A stretch of DNA of 64,000 nucleotides, from positions 1 to 64,000 of the IMG/VR virus record IMGVR_UViG_3300043499_000197; one strand, written 5' to 3'. A model generated the notes under the pieces. That model made no database searches. It had not been told where the DNA came from and was given only the letters and a program-made list of their open reading frames with translations. Position numbers and translations under genes: made by a program. The stretch comes from a virus. Numbering within the stretch: position 1 is the first letter of the stretch; every line of letters starts with the position of its first letter. This document shows, piece by piece, positions 57,091-64,000 of the stretch.

Positions 57091-57116
57091 TCGCCACCCT
57101 TCGAAGGACCACTACC

Positions 57117-57614
57117 ATGCGACTCCGTACTCTTGTGAGCGACCTGCTCCACACGCTCGGGCTCGTGTCCCTGCGTCGCGACGAAGTAACGATCAGCGGC
57201 GAGTTCCGCTACTGGTTCATCAACCCGGAGGGCATGCGGGTCAGCGAGGACCACGTGGTGCGTAACCTCGTGGTCGATTCGGGCAAGGCGTTCCTGGCCA
57301 ACCGCTCGATCTCCGCAGCCAAGAACCCGATCAGCCACGTGGCGATCGGCAGCGGCGTGACGCCGCCGGCGGTGGGCCAGACCCAACTGGTGACCGAGAC
57401 CGCGCGCGTGGCGCTGTCCACGGCGACTTCGACCGGCAACGTGGTGAACTGCGCCGGCACGGTCCCCGCGGGTACGGGCACTGGCACGGTGGAAGAGGTG
57501 GCCCTCTTCAACGCGGGCACGGCCGGCGACATGATCTCGCGCACGCTGACCGGCACCATCACCAAGCCGGCGGGCCTGGGCCTGCAGTTCTCCTGGACGC
57601 TGACGGTCAACTGA
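57117..57614 (+). CDS. Phage structural protein, 165 aa
   Basis: ATG after GAAGGACCACTACC. The segment HVAIGSGVTPPAVGQTQLVT, followed by ETARVALST, matches a common module of phage fibre and tail proteins (xGxG...TxLxxExxR). Beta-rich with a C-terminal LQFSWTLTVN. Probably a fibre accessory. Confidence 0.65.
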   Translation: MRLRTLVSDLLHTLGLVSLRRDEVTISGEFRYWFINPEGMRVSEDHVVRNLVVDSGKAFLANRSISAAKNPISHVAIGSGVTPPAVGQTQLVTETARVALSTATSTGNVVNCAGTVPAGTGTGTVEEVALFNAGTAGDMISRTLTGTITKPAGLGLQFSWTLTVN

Positions 57615-57615
57615 A

Positions 57616-59241
57616 GTGACCACGCTGAACCTGTTCTCCAACCGCGCCACCGCGAAACTCGCGGCGGACGTGATCGCGGGCGACACCGCGCTCACGCTGG
57701 TGACCGGCGAAGGCGCGCGCTTCCCGGCGTTGGCGGCGGGCCAGTACTTCCGGCTCGTGCTGCAGAAGGGCACCGGCCCGACCGACCAGCGCGAGTACAT
57801 GGTCTGCACCGCGCGCGCCGGCGACGTGCTCACGGTCACGCGGGCGCAGGAGGGCACACCGGCCGCCGCGTTCGCGACCAACGACGAGGTCTCGCTGGTG
57901 GCCACCGCGCTCAGCATGACCTCGTTCGTGCAGCGCAGTGGCGTCACGCTGCAGGGCGCGCTCGAAGTCGAAGCGGTGCCGAGCACGCCGCTGGGCATCG
58001 CCACCAAGAGCTACGTCGATACCGGCACGCTGGCCGACGCGCCTTCGGACGGCGTCTACTATGTCCGCCGCAACGCGGGCTGGGTCGATGGCGATGGCGT
58101 CTTTGCCACCGACGCGGCGCTGGGTGGCAAAGTCGCAAAAGCTGGCGACACGATGACCGGCGCGCTTGGGGTGGCCGATGGCATCGTCTCGGCGCCGGGG
58201 CTCAGCTTTGCATCGGAAGCGTCGCTGGGCATGTACCGGCCCTCCACCAGCAACATCGGCTGGGTCGCTGCGGGCGCACTCGTGAAGACGTTGGGCGCAG
58301 CGACATCGACCAGCACCTACATCTCGCTGAACCCCCGTGCGGTAGGTGGCGCATTCCTCCAACTGGTCAATGCACCCGCTGCGTCGGTCAACTACAACGT
58401 GTTGAGCGTGGGGGTGGATCAGGCGCACGGCTATATCGGTTTGGGTAAGAACGGATCGGCCACGGACAAGCCGTTGGATTTCACCGGGGCGGCCGGCTAT
58501 AGCTTCGATGCCGACCCCTATGTCTTCCCGCGCGTGGCGACCGGCAACGCCAATATATATTTAATCAACCAACCGGCCGGGGTGAGCCCCTATCAGCGGC
58601 TGGTGATGGGCATGTCGGGAATCAATGCCGTCATTGCAGCGTCAGGTGTCGGCGCGGCCAAGCCGCAGATGTTTTTCGATGCCGCGAACTTCACCTTCTC
58701 TGGCTCGGCGCTCGTGGTCCCCTCTCCGGGCTATATCTCTTCCTATGGTGACGTTCTCAGCGGATCGAATCTTGCGCTGATGCAGGGCAACTCGGCCAAC
58801 CCCTATGTGCGCTTCACATCGGATGGCTGGAAGTTGGTCTATGCGGCGGGGTCGCTGGTCTGGCAGAGCCCAACCTCCGTGAACCTGCTGACGATTACCG
58901 GGGGTGGCGACTTGACGATCTTCGGCGCAGTGGCGGTCAAGGCCAGCGGTACGACCTGGGCGGTTTCTTCAAGCCGCGACATCAAACACAACATCCGGGA
59001 CTACACGCCGGGGCTGGCAGAACTGCTGCGTGTGCGCCCGCGTTCCTACCAACTCAACGACGACGAGACCCGCGGGACTTACCAGGGCATCGTGGCCGAT
59101 GAGGTGGAGGGGCCGTTCCCGCGCTCGATCACCTGCGGTCCCGATGGCAAGGCGCTGTTCAATGCCGACCCGCTGTTCTGGGCCATGGTCAACGCACTCA
59201 AGACGCTGCACCACCGCATCGACGAACTGGAGCACCAGTGA
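57616..59241 (+). CDS. Tail fibre with C-terminal S74 chaperone domain, 541 aa
   Basis: GTG start one base after the previous stop. Gly/Ser/Thr-rich beta structure in the middle. The last 100 residues contain SSRDIKHNIRDYTPGLAELL, then GTYQGIVADEV, the intramolecular chaperone (peptidase S74) with its Ser and Lys site, which trimerises the fibre and cuts itself off. Receptor binding is the likely role. Followed by GTGA overlap. Confidence 0.8.
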   Translation: MTTLNLFSNRATAKLAADVIAGDTALTLVTGEGARFPALAAGQYFRLVLQKGTGPTDQREYMVCTARAGDVLTVTRAQEGTPAAAFATNDEVSLVATALSMTSFVQRSGVTLQGALEVEAVPSTPLGIATKSYVDTGTLADAPSDGVYYVRRNAGWVDGDGVFATDAALGGKVAKAGDTMTGALGVADGIVSAPGLSFASEASLGMYRPSTSNIGWVAAGALVKTLGAATSTSTYISLNPRAVGGAFLQLVNAPAASVNYNVLSVGVDQAHGYIGLGKNGSATDKPLDFTGAAGYSFDADPYVFPRVATGNANIYLINQPAGVSPYQRLVMGMSGINAVIAASGVGAAKPQMFFDAANFTFSGSALVVPSPGYISSYGDVLSGSNLALMQGNSANPYVRFTSDGWKLVYAAGSLVWQSPTSVNLLTITGGGDLTIFGAVAVKASGTTWAVSSSRDIKHNIRDYTPGLAELLRVRPRSYQLNDDETRGTYQGIVADEVEGPFPRSITCGPDGKALFNADPLFWAMVNALKTLHHRIDELEHQ

Positions 59242-59423
59242 ACCAATTTACCCTTCGCTTCACCGCTCAAGAGGTGGACCAGATCGCCAACATCCTGGCG
59301 CAGCGTCCGTTCGTCGAAGTCCATGCCTTGCTGGCCAATATCAAGCAGCAGGTCGATCAGGCGCAGCAGGCTCCGCAGCAGCGGCCACAAGACGTACTCA
59401 CAACCGACCAACCAGGAGCCTAA
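59238..59423 (+). CDS. Small fibre-associated protein, 61 aa
   Basis: GTG start by GTGA overlap. One helical domain (AQEVDQIANILAQRPFVEVH) and a Gln-rich tail (QQVDQAQQAPQQRPQ). Resembles small phage proteins placed after fibre genes, possibly an assembly chaperone. Function unknown. Confidence 0.6.
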   Translation: MNQFTLRFTAQEVDQIANILAQRPFVEVHALLANIKQQVDQAQQAPQQRPQDVLTTDQPGA

Positions 59424-59426
59424 GCC

Positions 59427-60368
59427 ATGCATCTCATGCTGACCAACAAGGGGCCGACGCCCATGCCCATCGGCTCGCCGGACGCTGGGGGTTATGAAGA
59501 CCTGCTGCCGCCGGGCCTGGAGATCGCCTTCGCGCGCGACGACATCGCCACGCTGATCTTCGGCGAGCAACCCGAGCCCGCCGGCCGCAGCAAGCTGGAT
59601 GCGCTGGCGGTGGACCCGGCCTCGCCGCTGGCCATCGAGTACGGGACCAACATCGACCAGTGGAAAGGCCGCAGCGATGCCATCGCCGAAGAGGCTGAGA
59701 TGGTGTTCAACCTGTTCGTGCGCAACGTCGGGCGCGACGACGTCACGATCACGACCACCGATGGCGACGTGACGATCAAGGGCGGCGACGGCGCCTTCAT
59801 CGAGACCCTGTCGGGCTCCAAGCTGGTGGGCGCGCCGGGCGCCGGCCCGGACCCCGACGAGGCCGGCCAGATGGAAGCCACCGGCTTCACGGCCGAGCAG
59901 GACCCGCAGGTGACGGTGGACGACGCCACGGGCCTGAACAACGGCAACACCGTGGCGCTTGTGGCCACCGGCGGCACGCCCGAGGCGCAAGCGGCGATCA
60001 ACGGCAAGAGCGGCGCGATCTACGACTTGCTGCTCAACACCTTCCGCTTCCCCAACGTGGACCTGACCGGGGTCGATGTGACGGGCCTGACCGCGACGGC
60101 CACCTTCACGCCGGACCAGGACAACACCGGCACCATCAGCGCGTTCACGGCCGCCAACCCGACCGAGGTGACGATGGACGCCGAGGACGAGTCGCTGATC
60201 TCGGTCGGCGGCCTGATCACGCTGGAAGCGCTGGAGGGCGACCCGGCTGCGATGGCGCTGATCAACGGCGCTTCGGTGGAGGTGCTGTCCAAGGCGCCGG
60301 TGACGCTGGACTTGGACCTCTCGGGTGGCGACGTGACGGGGCTTCGGGCCGACTTCGTGGTGCTGTAG
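59427..60368 (+). CDS. Structural protein with tandem beta repeats, 313 aa
   Basis: After a globular N-terminal 130 residues come two alignable repeats: one has VTVDDATGLNNGNTVALVAT with DLTGVDVTGLTATATF, the other VTMDAEDESLISVGGLITLE with DLSGGDVTGLRADFVV. Such Ig-like or repeat modules often decorate capsids or tails. No enzyme motif. Confidence 0.65.
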   Translation: MHLMLTNKGPTPMPIGSPDAGGYEDLLPPGLEIAFARDDIATLIFGEQPEPAGRSKLDALAVDPASPLAIEYGTNIDQWKGRSDAIAEEAEMVFNLFVRNVGRDDVTITTTDGDVTIKGGDGAFIETLSGSKLVGAPGAGPDPDEAGQMEATGFTAEQDPQVTVDDATGLNNGNTVALVATGGTPEAQAAINGKSGAIYDLLLNTFRFPNVDLTGVDVTGLTATATFTPDQDNTGTISAFTAANPTEVTMDAEDESLISVGGLITLEALEGDPAAMALINGASVEVLSKAPVTLDLDLSGGDVTGLRADFVVL

Positions 60369-60370
60369 CC

Positions 60371-60571
60371 ATGGCCAAGCTGAACGCCAAGAAGCGCAAC
60401 GCCCTGGCGGACTCCACGTTCGCCGGGCCGGATCGCAGCTATCCGGTGCCGGACAAGTCGCATGCGGCCAATGCGAAAGCACGTGCCACGCAGCAGGTGA
60501 AGGCCGGCCACCTGAGCCCGGCCACCGCGGCCAAGATCAAGGCCAAGGCCAACCGTGTCTTAGGAAAGTAA
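60371..60571 (+). CDS. Small basic protein, 66 aa (DUF6582-like)
   Basis: Starts MAKLNAKKRNALADSTFAGP, then RSYPVPDKSHAANAKARAT: the same beginning as a family of small phage and prophage structural-gene proteins. Very Lys/Ala-rich. Function unknown; perhaps a decoration or tail component. Confidence 0.75.
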   Translation: MAKLNAKKRNALADSTFAGPDRSYPVPDKSHAANAKARATQQVKAGHLSPATAAKIKAKANRVLGK

Positions 60572-60573
60572 CC

Positions 60574-63120
60574 ATGCCTACCAAAGAAGAAAACGACGCC
60601 GCCCTGGCCACCTTCAACGAAGCCTCGAAGGCGTTCGTGGACGCGATCTATCCCGAGAACGCGGCCCCGCCCGTCGAGCCGCCAGTCGAGCCTCCGATCG
60701 ATCCCCCGCCCAGTCCGCCGGTGAAGCTGGCCGACGAGTACGGGGTGTTCACGCTGACCGAAGAGGCCATGGTGCGCTTCGGCAACGAGACCCAGTATGT
60801 GGAGAAGCTGATCCCGGCCAATGAAGAGACGTCGTGCAGCATCATGACCTTCGGCAGCGACCCGGTGCCGGGCGGCAACAAGTCCTGCTACACCGCGGGG
60901 GGCTCCAGTGGAGGGGGAACACCGCCTTCCCCTTCGCCGGCTCCCTCACCTTCGCCCTCGCCGCCACCCTCGCCGTCTCCAAGCCCGCCAGCGGGCGGTC
61001 GCGTCGCCTACTACGGCAACCCGCGCTTCTACTACCCACCCGACGCCATCCGCATCCCGCCCTCGAACAAGAGCGAGATCCAGGCCCTGGTGGACCAGGG
61101 CAAGAAGATCCGGCTTGACGTGGGCGACTACACCGGCATCCCGGATCTGGTGCTGAAGACCGGCGCGGAGATTTACTGCTGCCCGAAGCGCACGCGCCTG
61201 GGCAAGGTCCACCTCGCGGCCGGGAGCGACAAGGCGTTGCTGAAGGGCGCTGCGACGGACGGCATCATCTACGACGCTGGCACGCCGATCACCGAGACCG
61301 TGCTGGGCATGGTCTACGGCGACATCTCCTCGACCGGCGCCAAGATCGAGCGCGGCATGCTGGCCTCGATTGGCGGACGCATCGACTGGGATGCAGGTGC
61401 GGATGGCTGGCACCGCAACAACCGCGTGATCCGGCAGCGCACGCACAACGCCGGCTTCAACGGCGATTTCCCCCACTTCCGGCTGAAGGGCGCGCCGGGC
61501 CGGACCAGTTGGGGCAACGTGGCGCTCGACGGCAACGTCCTGGGGACGTGGTACGCGGGCTATGACGTGTCGGGCCAGAAGGACTTCACGCTGTCCGGGC
61601 TCGACGAGGAAGACTACCAGCCGCACAACCATGCGAGCGGACATGCGGCGGTCTATGTGCGCGATGTCGGCACCTTCAACCTGATGGCCGCCAACGGCAC
61701 GCTGGACGGCTGCGCCGACGCCGTGGACTCAGGCGCGGACAACAACAACTTCATCTTCAGCGACCTGAAGCAGAACGGCCAGGGGCCGACGCGCCGAGCC
61801 TTGCGCTTCGTCGAGCCGATGAAGCGGGCGGCGCTGTGGAAGTGGCGCACAGACGGCGGCATCGACAACCAAGTCCCGGCCTCGCTGGTGCTGATCGACC
61901 CGCGGCAAGTGACCGCCGTCAATGAAGCGATCCAACTGCTGTGCAGCGACATCGCCAACTCCACGGCCTGGGGCTTCCCGGACCTGAGCCATCCGATCGA
62001 CGACCCGGTCGGTGACCTCGATCCGGCCAGCCAGCCCGACATGGCCAATGAACTGCAGGCCATCGTGGACGGCGCGCTGGAGTGCGATGTGGAGGGCAAG
62101 GTCTACTGGCTGGAGCGGCCGGTCAGGATCAAGCGCGAGGCGGTAGTGACTGGCGTCGCCGGCAGGACCGCCTTCGTTTCCAAGAATCCCGGCATGGCTT
62201 GTTTCGAGACCGACTTCGAGGCCAACGGCCAGACCATCACGGCCAGCTTCCTGTTCATCGACGTCTTGTTCCAGGGCGGGCTCGTGGGCTACGGCCAGAA
62301 CGAACCCGGCGTGCAGGCCAACGAGTTCGGCTTCATCAACGTCACCTTCCGCGACATCGGCAGCGGCGGCACGGACGTAGGAGACACCTACGCCTGGGAC
62401 AACGGCTGGTCGGAGCACTGCACCTTCTATCGCTGCGGTAGCGGCATGCGCCAGCGCGGGCTCCAAGGTGGCTCGACGCAGAACAACATCGGCTATATCG
62501 ACAAGAACAACTGCCTGCGCAACCGCTACATCGAATGCGACTACGGCATCGACTGGTGGTGCGGCCGAGCCAACAACCTGAACGGCTTCACCGAGTGCGA
62601 CTTCTACAAGTGCCGGCTGGGCGCCTTCCTGCTGCAGGGCGGGCACAACGTCACCAAGTTCAACAACTGCCGCTTCTACATGTGCGGTGGCGAAGTGATG
62701 TGCGAGGCTGGATCGAACATCGTGACCTATGTCCATTGCCACTGGGTGGCGGCACCGGAGACCAAGTACTTTGTCTCGATGCAGTCCTATGTCGAAGGCG
62801 GGGACGCGGACCCGAACGGCACCGAGGCCGTGCTGTTTGGCCCCAACGTGGACGGCACGCAAGGCTGGGGCTTGAATGCCATGGTCCACAACATGGAGTC
62901 CAAGGCCAAGATCGGCGTGCCCGAGGAAAGCTGGCTGTCGGTGTTCGCCGTCAACTCGACGTTCAAGGACCAGCCCGAGTGGAGCAAGCCGATTGCCTAT
63001 CGGCACTATGACTCCAAGAGTTCGCACGACACCGGTGACGACACCTGGGAGCCGGTCACCACGATCCTGGATGGCGAGTGCAAGCCGGGGACGCGGTTCC
63101 TCAGAGAGTGGCCCGAGTGA
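60574..63120 (+). CDS. Tailspike-like protein, 848 aa
   Basis: ATG directly after the previous stop. Residues about 115-145 form a Ser/Pro linker, before a long right-handed parallel beta-helix-like region (NNHASGHAAVYV, CADAVDSGADNNNF, FRDIGSGGTD, FTECDFYKCR) with regularly spaced Asn, Gly and Cys. Likely binds or depolymerises a host surface polysaccharide; no catalytic residues can be named. Confidence 0.75.
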   Translation: MPTKEENDAALATFNEASKAFVDAIYPENAAPPVEPPVEPPIDPPPSPPVKLADEYGVFTLTEEAMVRFGNETQYVEKLIPANEETSCSIMTFGSDPVPGGNKSCYTAGGSSGGGTPPSPSPAPSPSPSPPPSPSPSPPAGGRVAYYGNPRFYYPPDAIRIPPSNKSEIQALVDQGKKIRLDVGDYTGIPDLVLKTGAEIYCCPKRTRLGKVHLAAGSDKALLKGAATDGIIYDAGTPITETVLGMVYGDISSTGAKIERGMLASIGGRIDWDAGADGWHRNNRVIRQRTHNAGFNGDFPHFRLKGAPGRTSWGNVALDGNVLGTWYAGYDVSGQKDFTLSGLDEEDYQPHNHASGHAAVYVRDVGTFNLMAANGTLDGCADAVDSGADNNNFIFSDLKQNGQGPTRRALRFVEPMKRAALWKWRTDGGIDNQVPASLVLIDPRQVTAVNEAIQLLCSDIANSTAWGFPDLSHPIDDPVGDLDPASQPDMANELQAIVDGALECDVEGKVYWLERPVRIKREAVVTGVAGRTAFVSKNPGMACFETDFEANGQTITASFLFIDVLFQGGLVGYGQNEPGVQANEFGFINVTFRDIGSGGTDVGDTYAWDNGWSEHCTFYRCGSGMRQRGLQGGSTQNNIGYIDKNNCLRNRYIECDYGIDWWCGRANNLNGFTECDFYKCRLGAFLLQGGHNVTKFNNCRFYMCGGEVMCEAGSNIVTYVHCHWVAAPETKYFVSMQSYVEGGDADPNGTEAVLFGPNVDGTQGWGLNAMVHNMESKAKIGVPEESWLSVFAVNSTFKDQPEWSKPIAYRHYDSKSSHDTGDDTWEPVTTILDGECKPGTRFLREWPE

Positions 63121-63335
63121 AAGTCATCATCTTGTCTTTGCTGCTGTACGCGCTGATCCCCACGGGGCACACGCTGGCGCGTGAGACCCAGGAGCAGCCG
63201 CGCGGCGATCTCAAGTGCAAGCAGTACACATGGCTGGATTACCGGCGCGGCTTGCGCATGTGCAAGCACGACTGGGAATGCCGCAACCGGGTCTCGCGCC
63301 GCGCCGAGCAGTGCAAGCTGAGGAAGAAGTCATGA
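63117..63335 (+). CDS. Small secreted Cys-rich protein, 72 aa
   Basis: GTG start by GTGA overlap. Signal peptide KVIILSLLLYALIPTGHTLA, then a basic part with four Cys (DLKCKQYTW, MCKHDWECRNR, EQCKL). Possibly periplasmic, but it sits in the tail operon, so it could be an assembly factor or a lysis helper. ATGA overlap with the next gene. Confidence 0.65.
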   Translation: MKVIILSLLLYALIPTGHTLARETQEQPRGDLKCKQYTWLDYRRGLRMCKHDWECRNRVSRRAEQCKLRKKS

Positions 63336-64000
63336 CGGTCATGCGCCTGACCCAGTTCCTGGGAGCCAACAAACAGATCCACCCGAAGCTGCTGGCTCCG
63401 GGGCTGGGGGTGCACTCATGGAATCAAAAGCCGGGCCGGGGCGACTTCCGCCCCTGGCGCCTGCCCAACGGACAAGCGCCGATCCCGCCGGGCGCCAAGA
63501 CGATCTACCGCATGGGGCGCGACGTGCGCGACATGTCCCGATACTGGCTGTCCTGGCCCTCAGTGGTTTATGCGGTTCGTGGCTTCGACGCCAGCGACAC
63601 GACTGAGCGGACCTACTTCGCGGGCGAGGAGATCACGCCGCAGGTGACCGACAACACGATGGCGCTGATCGGCTATCCGTACCCGTCCTCCAGCCGGCCG
63701 ATGAAGATCCCGCCGCCGGCCAGCGGCCCGCTGATCGAGAGCGCGACGCCGGGCACCGACGCGGCACTGATGGAGACCTACTTCTACGTCTACACCTATG
63801 TGAACGACTGGGGCTGGGAGAGCGCGCCGAGCCCGGTCTCCAACCAGTTGGACCAGTACGCCAACGGCACGATCAAGGTGAGCGGCTTCACCAATCCGCC
63901 GGCGGGCAACTACCACATCAACCGCCTGCGCATCTACCGCACGCAGGCCTCGACGGGCGGGGCGGACTTCTTCTACGTGACCGAGCAGCCGATCGGCGTC
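63332..64000 (+). CDS. Large tail protein, N-terminal part (3' truncated)
   Basis: Begins MTVMRLTQFLGANKQIHPKL and is open to the window end (223 codons). GVHSWNQKPGRGDFRPWR and YVYTYVNDWGWESAPSPVSN fit podoviral or J-like tail-tip proteins with fibronectin-like modules after a globular N-terminus. Likely the front of the same protein whose end occupies 2-1045. Confidence 0.75.
   Translation, partial: MTVMRLTQFLGANKQIHPKLLAPGLGVHSWNQKPGRGDFRPWRLPNGQAPIPPGAKTIYRMGRDVRDMSRYWLSWPSVVYAVRGFDASDTTERTYFAGEEITPQVTDNTMALIGYPYPSSSRPMKIPPPASGPLIESATPGTDAALMETYFYVYTYVNDWGWESAPSPVSNQLDQYANGTIKVSGFTNPPAGNYHINRLRIYRTQASTGGADFFYVTEQPIGV

Noticed and set aside
57616-63120. Diversity-generating retroelement acting on the fibre or tailspike
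   Set aside because: No reverse transcriptase gene and no template repeat was seen in the window.
1-64000. tRNA genes, integrase, attachment sites and insertion sequences
   Set aside because: I found no cloverleaf-like sequence, no recombinase signature and no transposase or terminal inverted repeats; a dedicated tRNA scan was not possible.

Overview
The window is a 64 kb piece of a tailed double-stranded DNA phage genome. It carries a terminase, a long (783 aa) portal protein, a scaffold-like protein, a major capsid protein, short adaptor-type tail genes, a tailspike and a set of T7-like ejected or internal virion proteins, which together suggest a podovirus. GC content is high (about 65% by eye) and GC-ending codons dominate, so a proteobacterial host, perhaps a beta-proteobacterium, is likely; the host is an inference. 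I found no integrase, RNA polymerase, endolysin, tRNA or host gene. The two ends of the window both lie inside tail genes, but their reading frames do not join, so the genome is probably longer than 64,000 bases.

Layout. (1) Bases 1-16116, plus strand: end of a large tail-tip protein, small tail proteins, a GNAT-like protein, two paralogous virion proteins, a 521 aa protein and a giant 3159 aa polyvalent ejection protein (three zinc-metallopeptidase motifs, a PLxRFG motif and an internal Tat-like segment) with a second gene nested in it. (2) 16113-28137, minus strand: replication and repair module with primase-helicase, a small HTH protein, a likely ssDNA-binding protein, SNF2 helicase, DHH phosphoesterase, HNH, VRR-NUC and RecB/Cas4-like nucleases, and a family A DNA polymerase. 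(3) 28134-46315, minus strand: about 45 mostly small early genes in translationally coupled strings (ATGA, GTGA and TGATG overlaps), including MazG-like, vWA, DUF2591-like and M20-peptidase genes, a 964 aa protein of unknown function, zinc-ribbon and HTH proteins, and several 34-77 aa membrane proteins. (4) 45258-45832 and 46316-47403: two non-coding regions rich in repeats, palindromes and hairpins, which are the candidate origin and control region between the divergent arms. (5) 47404-64000, plus strand: packaging, capsid, connector, fibre and tailspike genes.

How it works together. The minus arm looks early (DNA metabolism and host takeover) and the plus arm late (virion). The two arms converge with overlapping stop codons at 16113-16116 and diverge around 46.3-47.4 kb. 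The most unusual signal is a short leader element (minus-strand sense CCTCACCAA, 0-6 nt, AGGA) placed just before the first gene of many early coupled strings and absent from the late arm. In several copies it can fold into a small hairpin that pairs part of the Shine-Dalgarno sequence. Two neighbouring leaders (44050-44104 and 44484-44532) also share an upstream hairpin whose stem has changed by compensatory substitutions while its 10-nt loop stayed identical. A 14-bp palindrome (consensus GTAAACTAGTTTAC) recurs at four control regions. Together these suggest an undescribed regulatory system for early phage genes; this is an inference from sequence only.
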